22,275 nt of DNA from Pelargonium cotyledonis. Its lineage: Eukaryota > Streptophyta > Magnoliopsida > Geraniales > Geraniaceae. This document shows, piece by piece, positions 1 to 10,503 of this stretch. The translations under genes and the position numbers were made by a program. Positions within the stretch are counted from its first letter, which is position 1, and each line of letters begins with the position of its first letter. The DNA is taken from positions 1 to 22,275 of the forward strand of contig JAYMTA010001032.1 in assembly GCA_036897625.1 (NCBI GenBank). Direction: 5' to 3'. The notes beneath the pieces are model-generated. The model was given only the letters and a program-made list of their open reading frames with translations. It was not told where the DNA came from and did not search any database.

Positions 1-451
<451 letters not shown>

Positions 452-546
452 TTGGACCTGTGGCCCAATATGTATGTTTTCTTTTTTGTTTCCTTTGTTT
501 GTATTGTTTCTTTGTTTTTCATTGATATGGAGATTAAAAAAAATGA

Positions 547-552
547 AATAAA
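547..552 (+). terminator. Putative poly(A) signal of CHS
   Basis: AATAAA lies about 95 bases after the CHS stop codon, in a T-rich 3' UTR, which is a normal place for a plant polyadenylation signal. Position is the only support. Confidence 0.4.
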
Positions 553-690
553 ACTTGATGTGGTATAAAATGATAGTCGCGGTAAATGATACATGACACA
601 ACAAATATTTCACTGATAATCTGATCTGAAAACGTATGCAAGATGTGTAGTTGAGTTTTTCTTCTTCTTTGGTGTGGTAAAAGTTCCGAA

Positions 691-884
691 ATAGTTTATG
701 AACATTCGGGTTTCGACTCAATTTAGTTATCGAACTTTTTTAGCCAAAAATAGTCTCTGAACTTTCGGGTTTCGACTCAATTTAGTTATCGAACTTTTTT
801 AGCCAAAAATAGTCTCTGAACTTTCGTGTTTCAACTCAATTCAGTCTAGGAACTTCCATGTTTCAGCCAAAATTGGTCCATTGA
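691..884. repeat. 59-bp tandem repeat, about 3 units
   Basis: The word CGGGTTTCGACTCAATTTAG recurs at 707 and 766, and a diverged copy begins at 825, giving a 59-bp period. Units one and two are nearly identical; unit three has drifted. Each unit also holds TAGCCAAAAATAGTCTCTGA. The rest of the stretch to about 1110 repeats weaker variants of the same 'AAAATAGT...GAACTTT' theme, so the array is probably part of a larger dispersed plant repeat. Confidence 0.8.
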
Positions 885-1499
885 TTTTTTGTTAACTCAA
901 AATAGTTCATAAACTTTTAAATATTGTCCCGATTTGGTTTTTAAACTTTCGATATCAGCACTATGGATAAGACTATTTTAGATAAATATTTGAAAATTCA
1001 TGGATCAAAATAGTCCAAAAACACAAAAATTCAGAAGAATTTAAGAGTTAAAAAAATTTATTGACAAAATAGGATCGAAACACAAATTTTCATGAACTTA
1101 ATTGGATATATATTTCATTTTCCCACGTTTTTCTTATAAAGCATGATTGGTTTGGCATAGCAAACACCTTTAAGTTACTGTGGAGGTCAGTTCCTTTGTC
1201 CTTTGAAAGTAGGATTGTTGACAAATTTTTGCAGAATCTACGTGGTTTGACATGAACAGCATGATTATGATAATTATAAGGCATGTCTCTCAACCACAGT
1301 CCATAAATATATATAGGAAAAAGAAAAGATAAATGGAAGAGCCAAGGTAAAAATTGTTAGGTAAATTATCCAAAAACCAGTGGATTCTGAAGTTTCACAT
1401 CTACCTATTGATATAAAGCAACAAAATATATATAGAGGCGGCAAAATGTCAAATCACGTTCAAATTGACGAATTCTAACTCGATCATATAAAGAGAAAC
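885..1499. other. Intergenic, AT-rich, no gene seen
   Basis: No reading frame here resembles a protein. Bases 885-1110 are a degenerate continuation of the repeat to the left. The remainder is plain AT-rich sequence with short TATATA runs. Confidence 0.6.
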
Positions 1500-1926
1500 T
1501 GGCTAGAGAAGGTTGTGAGTGGTGGGCATATTGCATGGTGGGGTGGTCATGAGCCGAGAGTGGTGGAGGCGATGGCTCTTAGGGCAGCTTTGGAGTGGGC
1601 GGTGGAGCAAGGGTGGTCAGACGTGTTGGTGGAGTTGGACGCGCTCGGTGTGGTGCAAGTGATACAGACTGAAATGGAGGATAACAGTGCCTTCAGTGTT
1701 TGGTTATTTGTGATATATGTCAGCTTTTGTCGGAGTTAGATAGATCGTCTATTAGTTTTATTCGCCGATCTGCGAATGGGGTGGCTCACACACTTGTTAG
1801 GTCCGTGTATTCGTTGCCAGGTCTTGAAGGTTAGGTCGGTGTGTCGGCCCCTCCTTTTGTGTTGACGTTGTTATGTGATGATTTGAGTTATTAATACAAG
1901 TTTTACTCTTGCTCAAAAAAAAAAAA
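1500..1926 (+). mobile_element. 5'-truncated LINE (L1-type) 3' end with RNase H remnant and poly(A) tail
   Basis: From about 1510 a frame reads GGHIAWWGGHEP...VVEAMALRAALEWAVEQGW...VELDAL, which matches the RNase H (RVT_3-like) domain found at the end of plant non-LTR retrotransposon ORF2. After about 1690 the similarity continues in another frame, reading FIRRSANGVAHTLVR, the usual C-terminal RNase H motif, so at least one frameshift has broken it. The copy ends at 1914-1926 in an uninterrupted A run after TTACTCTTGCTC. Truncation at the 5' end with a retained poly(A) tail is typical LINE insertion. I could not identify a target-site duplication, so the left edge is approximate. It is not functional. 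Confidence 0.8.
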
Positions 1927-2520
1927 GTGTTTGGATTGTTCAAACTAGGATAAAATATCATATTTTAAGCATATACACGTTATTTTATATGTGTATACTC
2001 GATATTGTCCTAACTTGACCCGATTTATGTGGGTTGATAATTACAAATCTAAACCTACCAAAACAAATTAAATTTTGGATAACGGTAGATCAGATCCATT
2101 TTGCCAGCTCTATTATGTCATTACTATTAAAAGAAATTTTATATATGATATGAAGAGTGAGATATCTCCTTTGCCACCAAAAATGAAAAAAAAAAAAAAT
2201 CTTTTAGTGCTGTGTCATACAAATTTATATTCACATACAATATGCTAATTAATAACAAATTATTGCTAGAAGAAGAAAAGAAAAGAAAATCAATTTATTA
2301 ATTTATTATTGATGCCCCCACCAGACCACATCATAACAGTAGTGTGGGTATAGTTATCAACAAAAATATTATTACATGTGAACAGAGGTTGGCAGAAGAA
2401 AACAAAATATGTTTCTAAACAAAGTATAAACATTTGGATAATTTCTTTCCAGTTTCCTTTTTTTTTTTCAAAAATATAAATTTGCCCTTTGAGGAGTATG
2501 AGTAATTAATCAACCTTTCT
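1927..2520. other. Intergenic, AT-rich, no gene seen
   Basis: Only low-complexity AT-rich DNA with several A and T runs (for example about 2186-2199 and 2459-2468). No coding frame or structured repeat is recognisable. Confidence 0.6.
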
Positions 2521-2679
2521 ACATGACCAAATGATTAATGTCACTTTGGATTTTCTAGATCTCAGGTACAAGTCTCCATATCGACGGTATGAGATGAGAT
2601 TTAGAGTGACGCTCCTTTTAGAGAGTAAAAAATATTGTTACTTCGAGTATAATGTCCCGTTGTTTATAAATTAAAAAAA
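2521..2679 (+). mobile_element. tRNA-derived SINE, copy 1 (diverged)
   Basis: An A-box-like start (ACCAAATGATTAATG near 2526) is followed about 25 bases later by a B-box-like GGTACAAGTCTCC at 2565-2577. Then come a body and a tail with ATTGTTACTTCGAGTATAATG and GTCCCGTTG, ending in an A-rich stretch at 2672-2679. The same order of boxes and the same 3' body occur at 17169-17328, which supports one SINE family with two copies. No clear target duplication was found. Confidence 0.65.
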
Positions 2680-3016
2680 CATTATGTCTCAAAACTAAGT
2701 GAAAATTTTAAAAAATTTAGTTATTCGTGAATTAACAATAGTGTCATGCATTGCATACAATAAATCCGTTAGTATTTATTGAACTTGTCAGAACACATGT
2801 ACACAGAATTTGATGAGTTAATATAAAAACATTACTTAATTTTTCTTAAATTAGAAATAAAAGACACTTATTTTTAGATGAGTAAGTATATAATTTAGAG
2901 CTTGTTTGGGGACGCTATATGTGCCTTCAAGTAACTGCCGCATCAACATTTTAGCAACTTAGATGGTTAATCTTATAATCAAATTTGGTCCAATAGCCCA
3001 AAATGTTGCAAGCTTA
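2680..3016. other. Intergenic, no gene seen
   Basis: AT-rich filler between the SINE and the hAT-like element. Around 2900 there is a GCTTGTTTGGGGACGC word of the sort found at ends of dispersed plant repeats, but no partner was found. Confidence 0.5.
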
Positions 3017-3558
3017 TATGGGGTTAGGGCCGGCAATTTGTATCATAATCCGTGACACGACACGACACGAAGTTAAGCGGATTTGGATTCAGCTTAAATG
3101 GGTTCGTGTCATGTTCATGTGTAATTTTTAACCCTTATAATAATCGTGTCGGGTTCGTGTGAAACTCACATAACCCGTTTAATTAAACGGGTCCTTATTG
3201 TGTCATCTGACTCATTTATTATAAAACTCTTTTAAGGACCTTGTAATTTTAAGAAGGAAAAACTATAATTAAGGCATTTAAATAGATAATCGGGTCAACA
3301 AAGACTCATAAACTAATTGTGTCGAGTTGAGTCGTGTCAACCTAAACCCGTTTAAGTAATCGTGTCAGGTCAACACGAATCCAATTATTAAACATGTCTA
3401 TCGTGTCGTGTCGTGTCAACCCGCTTCTAAACAAGTCGTGTTCGTGTCGCGTAATTCAACCCGTTTAATTAACGGATTGAATTCGTGTTGACCCATTTAA
3501 CAGAAAACTAAACTTTCAACACGACATGCAAACACGAATTGCCACTCCTCTATGGGGG
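3017..3558. mobile_element. Non-autonomous hAT-like element with imperfect TIRs and 8-bp target duplication
   Basis: The left end (3025 onward) reads TAGGGCCGGCAATTTGT. The right end, read on the other strand from 3550, is GAGGAGTGGCAATTCGTG. Both resemble the hAT-type terminus (C/T)AGGGGTGGCAA. The flanking octamers are TATGGGGT (3017-3024) and TATGGGGG (3551-3558), 7 of 8 identical, as expected for the 8-bp duplication made by hAT transposases. The 526-bp interior has no transposase frame but is packed with CGTGTCGTG/CACGACACG words in both orientations near both ends, plus 'ACCCGTTTAA' variants, consistent with subterminal transposase-binding repeats. Confidence 0.75.
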
Positions 3559-3599
3559 TGCATCCATACCTCTAATGATTCAAATCAAAAAAAGATTAT

Positions 3600-4313
3600 T
3601 CAAGTGGCCATTTGAACAGGGGAGAAGCTATTCCAAGCTTTGAGCACAAACTTGCTCCACCTGTAGGTGAAAACTGAGAAGTGAAACCGTGAAAGAAGAA
3701 AGTTTCTTTTTCCTCTTTCTCTGAATCTTTGTTTTTCACTGTAATGGACACCAAGAAGAAATAAAGTTCCTTCCTTTGTTTAGTGTTTTGCGCAGAGAGA
3801 GATGGGCAAGGCTTAGAGCTTCTTGGGCTTCGCTTTGATTCTCTTCTCCTTTTCAGTTATTCCATTTCCACAACCACACACCACAGCTTCTCTCTTTCGC
3901 TTTCTCTTCCCAGATTCCCCAAACCTGGTTTTCCATTAAATTATTGCTGTTGCTTCACACACCCACATGCATGTTCTTGGGTTTGTCTGATTTGGATTGG
4001 ATCGCAAGGATCTATCGATATATATATATATATTACTAATTTCTTCTTCTTCTTCTTCTTCCTCTTGGTGGCGACAACAGCAACAATGTTTCAAATCTCT
4101 CTCGCTCCTTCGTTTTGGGCTGTTTGTGAGTTTAATTAGTTAAATAATTAGGCTCTTGGACTTTGGTGGTAGTTGCTTTACTGGTTGCGTGAAATTCTCC
4201 CAATCGGTTTTGACCACAACCCTTGCCTGCCTATATGTTAGCTTCAGTTTTACATAATTTCAATCATCGAACGATTAATTCCCCTTTTTTCTATTTCAAC
4301 AGGTGGTGGTAGT

Positions 4314-4345
<32 letters not shown>

Positions 4346-4786
4346 GGTTCACTAGCTGAGTCTCTTTTTTTCAAGCGAAATTGGTGTTCTGAGGGGTCAC
4401 AGGAGAAAGGAGAAGGTGAGATTTCTTGGCCTCTTGGATTGGATCTTTGCCATTAGGGACCACGCGAGATTCTTTTTCTTTTTGTTTCCAGTAGGTTTTC
4501 ACTGTTTCCATTCTCCTGATTTCTTGTCCCATTTGGGTATAATTTGATAGGGGTCTGATCTGCTTCTGGAAAAAGATTGCTTCGTTTTTCTAATTTTGTT
4601 CTGCAATTATCAACTGGGTCTGTGTTGCTTGTTGAATTCATTGTGAACCTATTATTGCTGCCTTTGATTCTTACTAGTTTGGCGTTTCCGGGTCTTTCGT
4701 TTTGGGGATGGGAGGGTTGTGCTGAATTGTGATTGTTATGCTTAACTGTAGGAGTCTTGGGTTTTTTTCGTTCATACTCCCTAGGC
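3600..4786 (+). promoter_or_regulatory. Promoter and leader of the ankyrin gene, with two probable 5'-UTR introns
   Basis: The stretch upstream of the ATG at 4787 is CT-rich, with an AT microsatellite near 4015-4033 and a CTT run near 4041-4064, both common in plant leaders. Two introns are predicted. Leader intron A is 4126-4302: donor GTGAGT, acceptor CCCCTTTTTTCTATTTCAACAG. Leader intron B is 4416-4751: exon end AGAAG, donor GTGAGATTT, branch-like CTTAAC, acceptor TGTAG. The middle leader exon (4303-4415) starts with a GGTGGC run. With this model the ATG at 4787 follows 35 bases after the last junction. An in-frame open stretch from 4733 falls inside intron B, which is why I do not start the protein there. 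The transcription start is not determined. Confidence 0.55.
4302..4347 (+). repeat. GGT/GGC simple repeat in the leader (possible G-quadruplex)
   Basis: Forty-odd bases of GGTGGT/GGTGGC follow directly after the predicted acceptor of leader intron A. There are more than twelve GG tracts separated by single T or C, ending in a GGGG, so a two-layer RNA G-quadruplex is possible. If read in the spliced uORF frame it encodes a glycine run. Confidence 0.8.
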
Positions 4787-7700
4787 ATGGCGAGTATTGA
4801 TGTTTCGAGATTCGCCCATAGCCCTGTGCACAAGGCTATTGTTATGAGGGATTATGCTGGTCTCAAAAAGATACTTTCGGGTCTTCCTCGGCTTTGTAAT
4901 CCAGCTGAGATACATACTGAATCTGCTTCGCTGGCGGAGGAAGAGAAGGCTGATGCCATAGCTGCTGTGATTGACAGACGCGATGTCCCAAATCGCGACA
5001 CCGCTCTTCACTTGGCTGTGAAACTTGGTGATGGAACTGCTACCGAAATGCTCATGGTTGCCGGTGCAGATTGGAGCTTGCAGAATGAGCAGGGGTGGAG
5101 TGCACTCCAGGAAGCAATTTGCAATAGAGAAGAAGCAATTGCAATGGCTATAGTCAGGCATTACCAGCCGCTGGCTTGGGCAAAATGGTGTAGAAGATTA
5201 CCTAGGTTGGTAGGAACTATGCGGAGGATGAGGGACTTTTACATGGAAATTACATTCCACTTTGAGAGTTCTGTGATCCCTTTCATTTCAAGGATCGCGC
5301 CTTCAGATACCTACAAAATTTGGAAGAGGGGTGCAAATTTGAGGGCGGATATGACTTTAGCTGGTTTTGATGGCTTTAGGATTCAACGATCAGATCAAAC
5401 TGTTCTTTTCCTTGGTGAAGGCTCTGAGGATGGGAAAGTCCCTCCGGGGTCACTGTGCATGATCTCACACAAGGATAGGGAAGTGATGAATGCTTTAGAT
5501 GGTGCTGGTGCTCCAGCTAGTGACGAGGAGGTTAAGCAAGAAGTGGCTGCAATGTCTCAGACTAATATATTTAGGCCTGGGATTGACGTGACTCAGGCAG
5601 TGCTTTTGCCTCAAACGACATGGAGGCAGCAAGAGAAAACAGAAAAGGTGGGCTCATGGAAGGCTAAGGTATATGACATGCACAATGTGGTTGTGAGCAT
5701 CAAATCCCGAAAGGTACCCGGAGCAATGACAGATGATGAGTTCTTAACGTCTTCCAATGGAAATGAAACAGAAAGTGAAGAGCTTGATGGAATTTTAACA
5801 GAGGATGAAAGAAGGCAACTTGAAGTTGCATTGAAATTGGATTCATCTGAAATGACCAGTGAAAATGGTGATGGAACTATTGCTCATCGCCATAGTTTCT
5901 ATGAGCAAAGGGATATTCCTATTGAAGAGCTGAATGGTTGCAGAAATGGAGAGACTAAGCAAGAAAAGAAAGGATGGTTTGGTGGCTGGAGAAAACGGGA
6001 TTCCAAACTTGATGCACAGAAGAGGATAGCTCCACCTAGAAATTCTCTGTGTGTGGAAGAGAAAGTGAGTGACCTACTCGGGGATTCTCCATCCAGAAGT
6101 CAGAGCAAACCTGGAAGATATTCAGTGGAAGTTGTTGCGAGGGGGGATGAGCACCGGAGAGCAAAGGACATCAAATCACCTACTGGAAATTCTACCCGGC
6201 ACAAGGAAGGTGGTCGTGAGAATGAGTTTAAGAAAGGATTGAGGCCTACTCTCTGGCTCTCACCGAACTTTCCTCTACAAACCGAGGAACTCCTGCCTTT
6301 GCTTGACATACTTGCAAACAAGGTTAAGGCCATTCGCCGCTTGAGGGAATTGCTTACAACAAAACTTCCCATGGGAACCTTTCCAGTAAAGGTACGTTGC
6401 TCGTTTGAGTTAATCTACCAGATTATCCCACATTATTATTATTTTAGTATATTCACACTAGATTATCTCGCATTACTATTATTTTAGTATTACAATAAAT
6501 AATTAGAGCTTGGATGTTCTGCAGTAGGATGTAGGTTGGTGCTTCTTATTTAAGGATGGCCTCCCAAGGACATTCTGGAACAATTTAAACAATTCAGGAT
6601 TAATTTAAACAATTTTATCTTTCAAATTTAGGCTGGATGTTACTGGGATCTGTTAATGCATAAGTGTTTGAGGCGAGAACCAGTAGGTGCTTGTTAAGAA
6701 AAGATCTTCAAGATCCTAATTAATTGTCGTAGAGGGAGCAGTGGGTGATTGTTGAGTCTGCTATAAGCCTATTGGGGTTGAATCAGATGGTTGGCTCTGA
6801 TTTATTTTAGTATGTTCCTCTTTTCTCTGGATGCTTATAGGCAGCGTTTGGATTAAAAACTTTGGAATGGGAATCCCATTCCCATTCCAAAGCCATTATC
6901 ATGACCAAAAGGTTCTAATCCAAACATGAAGAGTGAGAATCTCACTCCCATTTTTCTATTCCCGTTCCCGAACAATTTTTGTTTTTATCCAAATTAATGC
7001 TACCATAGTGTATAAAATGATAGGTTAATGATATTGACTGTCATCACTAAAATGCCTAGTTTAAGCTTTTCTTGACTTTGACAAGTGAATGTCGAAAGTC
7101 ATATTGGTGTGACAATAATTAGTGATTCTGTAGGCACCCTTATGTCTTCTTATTTTATTGTGTTAAGAATTTGTTAAAACCTTATTGTATTATAATGTTG
7201 TGGTTACTGGTTAGACATGGGTTGGTATAAGAACCTAACTGCACTAGTTATTGCAAATGTGCAAGGCAATTCCAAGCTTCATAGCAAATGATATGAGCTT
7301 GAAGAGGAGTTAGTTTGTATAGTTTGTGGAAGACAGGCATATGTAATGGGGACAAATTGGTCAGGGTATGGACTTGAGTTCTTTTAAGCTTCTACCTCCC
7401 CATGTATACTCATATTTCTATGGTTCTATAATTACTTGAATTGTGTTATGTCACTAGTTAACTTCTTTCCCTCGGGTTTACTCTATGTTGCTCCAATAGT
7501 TAGAGGCTAAGTTTCAATATTTTATCTTTACTTCATAATTTTTGCAAGTACTTTCTGTGCCTATTTGCCTAATCTTCTAGGATCTTCAATATCCTTCAAT
7601 TTCACTACACACATCCAATCTCAACTATTGCTGGACACTAGTTTATATAAAACTGTAAATATATACTAATATACTAAGTGTGTGTGCCTATTATGGAAGT

Positions 7701-9265
7701 TACCTGTGGAACTTGCTCAGTTAACAACTTATCTTTATGGTTCACATATTCTAAATACTTGCTACTTACTAGGAAAAGCTTTGCTGTAAACACCTACGCC
7801 TTCTAATGAGTTCTTTTGAAAGAGTGAACTTTTTGGTCAAGCAATCTCAGGGACAATAACAAGGGATTTGGGAGTTAGTTTGGAGGAAAAAGAATAGCCT
7901 TGATATTAACATGGAGTCTGGAACAGTGACCCGAATCTTATTAGAGCAACTTTTGTAGAGAAATAACAATGCTGAATTTGCCTACATCAACAGGGTTTCC
8001 TGAGGGTCACAACACTTTTTAATAACCACCTTGGTTTCCTATTTTCTTACCTTAGCGTCCCATATGATGCTTTGCTCACACAAACTTAGGTTGTCTTGTC
8101 CAGTATCTTGACTAGTTTAGGATATTGATTTGAACCTTGTATGGAGAATCTTGTGGCCATCAAATAATCAGATAAGTAGGCACTAGGTGAGTTTTTTCTT
8201 CTGTTTCTTAACTTGGAAAGGTTGAGGTATCCAGAATGCGTACACGTTTTTACCATAATTGAGTGGAAACTGGAAACCTATGGGTTCAAATCCTATTCTC
8301 TGTCAAAGAAAAGGTGGAAAACAGGCTCAACGTCTCTTGTCCTTGTTTACTTGGACTCTATAATCTACATATGTGGTGCAAAAAATTGGGAATCCAATAT
8401 TTAGAGGCTTCAACTGACAAAATTTACTGAGCAATCTGTTCTGGTGGAATAAAATTTTGTGTTGGCTATAGGGTCCTTGCCAGACTTTTGTGCAGCTGGT
8501 GCTACAACTGTTTGGGAGAAATAAAAAGAAAAAAATGTGTCAGTTTCCTTTTAGACTTTCAAAGTCTTGTTGGTGTTTAATAGGAATAACCAACATGTGA
8601 CTGAGTGAGTGCTTGTTTATTAAGCATCATCATCTTAATTATATTGGTAATATTGATATGATTTCTGCTTGGTTCAAGGGAGCAACTTTGTCAACCATCC
8701 CTTGTTGCAATCATTAAAACAGATAGTTACTGATTTTGTTGCCACTAATAAAGGCTGTTACATCTTTGTTTCATTTTGTATTCTGCTGGGTTGAGTGATG
8801 GAAGAAAAAAAAAAGTCCAAATAATGTTAGTTGCTAATCTCTGACATCTTTTCCTTGCTATCACTTTTACTTTTATAATCCTACTAAGAAGCCATTTATA
8901 GTTTCATTCAGGTTGCCATTCCTGTGGTTCCTACCATCCGGGTTTTGGTTACTTTTACCAAGTTTGAAGAATTGCAGCCATTGGACGAGTTCCAGACGCC
9001 TCCTACAAGCCCTAGTGCTGATGGCCGAGAGAGTCCATCAGCAGCACATTCCTCAAGTTCATCATCTTGGTTCCAGTGGATAAAGGCTCCTTACAATCGT
9101 CCGAGCTCTTCAAATGGTGGTTGTAGCAGTTGGATGGAAACTGCTCAAGACCCGTTTGCAATTCCAACAGATTATACTTGGATCACAACCGAAGCAAAGA
9201 AAAAGAAGATGCAGGGGAAAAGCAAATCCAAGAAGGGGAAAAGCCACGACACAAGTAAAGATTAG
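4787..9265 (+). CDS. Ankyrin-repeat protein with GPCR-chaperone-like domain (ANKRD13 type)
   Basis: Exons 4787-6391 and 8912-9265 (535 + 117 codons plus TAA-less TAG stop; 652 aa). The junction is phase 0: CCAGTAAAG/GTACG ... TTCATTCAG/GTTGCC. Residues 1-30 form a degenerate ankyrin unit, and about 69-126 hold two clear units (RDTALHLAVKLGD, GWSALQEAICNREEA). From about 155 to the end lies the GPCR-chaperone-like region, with IWKRGANLRADMTLAGFDGF at 179-198, LSPNFPLQTEELLPLLDILA late in exon 1, and PFAIPTDYTW near the C terminus, followed by a lysine-rich tail. No signal peptide or membrane segment is seen. The middle (about 320-490) is charged and probably disordered. Animal ANKRD13 proteins act in receptor trafficking and ubiquitin binding; the plant role is not established. 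The family call is firm, the function inferred only. The single 2520-bp intron is long and carries repeat DNA. Confidence 0.9.
6846..6947. repeat. Nested inverted repeats (foldback/MITE-like) inside the ankyrin gene intron
   Basis: GTTTGGATTA at 6846-6855 pairs perfectly with TAATCCAAAC at 6916-6925. Inside it, two perfect 15-base arms (6860-6874 and 6878-6892, built on CTTTGGAATGGGAAT) enclose a 3-base loop. Just outside, GAGTGAGA/TCTCACTC at 6931-6947 is an 8-bp palindrome around one base. GTTTGGATT-type termini with GGAATGGG cores are common in dispersed plant repeats. No target duplication is evident, so edges are approximate. Confidence 0.7.
6948..8911. other. Rest of the long ankyrin-gene intron, no gene seen
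   Basis: About 2 kb of AT-rich intron sequence that ends with a normal acceptor (GTTTCATTCAG). A B-box-like GGGTTCAAATCC near 8282 hints at an old SINE scrap, but nothing else supports it. The frame at 8213-8404 has no recognisable homology. Confidence 0.5.
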
Positions 9266-10503
9266 ATGTAAAAGAAGGTTTAGTTGAGCAGAATAGCGCG
9301 CATAGGAGACAGTGTTCGATTAATTCATGATTTGTGACCGTTGTGGTGGTATAGGAGGGAATGGTTGTTCTTGTGATAAGGGGAAATATGGTATATCATT
9401 GTGGGGGTGTTAAAAGGGAAACAATTAATTGATGTTCTAGGAACAATTACTTGTTTATTCGTGCATATTTTACACCATTTAAGATTTACTTGATTCACTT
9501 CATTTTTCTATGATGCTTTGCTTGGTAGAAGAAGAAATTAGCAGGTTCATTATTTGTGCATATTTAAGCAACTCTTCTTTTCTCTATGTCAATGGTTGAG
9601 TAGTCTTTGGGTTGGAATCAAAGTTCAAAGATGTTATTGAGAGAGTCCTGATATCACTGAAATATGAAATGTAATATAACGAGTAAACAGTTACAATATT
9701 GCTTTACAACGCACATATCTTGTTGAAAAATACTTCATTTTTGTCGTAAACTCAGTTTGTAACTTCAAAATAAGTGGTAGAAATATCACAAGTTACGACT
9801 GGTAATACATTAGACACCACATTAGCGTATCGAACAATTATTTTTCTCTTTCTATCTGGCTTTTACAATGCTACTGATTCAAGTTGTATTGAGATTGTTG
9901 GACTTGAACCTTTTCTTCTACCACATGAGAGTTTGCTTCATCAATCATTAGGGAGCTAACAAACCTTATTTTAGACTCCATCTTTCTTAAAATCCTCTCC
10001 ACTTGTTGTGGAGTACCATCTTTCTGCTACGTATTGTTAGTTGTTACTCATTATAAAAGTGACCAATGTTTTGTAAACCCGACCAATAAGGTCAACCGGT
10101 TGACCCTGGGACCATCCAATTCTGGTTCTTTTGCATCCCGAAAATTTAGCCCAACCCAGTGAAATTATGGATCCGGTTCAGCCAGATTGATAGGTTTTTG
10201 ACAAAGATAATAGCAATATGGGCTGTTCTATACTTTTATAGTCTTATTGTCCAAATGCATTCGGCCAATAAGAATTATGTTAGCTTACCCCAACAAACCG
10301 GCCGACCTGGTGATCTGACCGGATTGACTTCCGGGTCATTTCTAGCCCGAGCCCAACAGATATGTAGGCCCAAACAATTTATTTACTATTGCGAGCCCAT
10401 ATCTCTAGGCCCAACCTTCTTCTTCTTCTTCTTCTCTTCCAATGTCCTCTCCATTTCTCAAAACTAATCAGTACACAATTGCTGTAGCTCTGCAATACAC
10501 ACA
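9266..10503. other. 3' UTR of ankyrin gene, intergenic spacer and COQ6 upstream region
   Basis: No protein-like frame. Bases 9266 to about 9480 are the likely 3' UTR. About 10060-10370 is a GC-richer patch with repeated AACCGG, GACC and CCCGA words, probably an old repeat. A CTT run at about 10419-10436 precedes the COQ6 start and looks like 5'-UTR sequence. Confidence 0.5.
10090..10105. repeat. 16-bp perfect palindrome
   Basis: GGTCAACCGGTTGACC equals its own reverse complement. It sits in a patch rich in CCGG/GACC words (10080-10340) about 400 bases before the COQ6 start codon. It may be the end of a dispersed repeat or a protein-binding site; the sequence does not decide. Confidence 0.6.

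Noticed and set aside
1090-1293. Minus-strand 67-codon frame
   Set aside because: No homology or codon bias; lies in AT-rich spacer.
3783-4139. 118-codon open frame before the ankyrin gene
   Set aside because: It begins at a non-ATG codon, is made of CT-rich leader sequence (Phe/Ser/Leu runs) and has no homology. Only its last part, from the ATG at 4086, is kept as a uORF candidate.
4733-4786. Upstream ATG giving 18 extra residues on the ankyrin protein
   Set aside because: It lies inside the predicted leader intron 4416-4751. The protein family starts at the MASIDV-type Met at 4787.
8213-8404. 63-codon frame in the ankyrin intron
   Set aside because: No homology, intronic position, AT-rich composition typical of chance frames.
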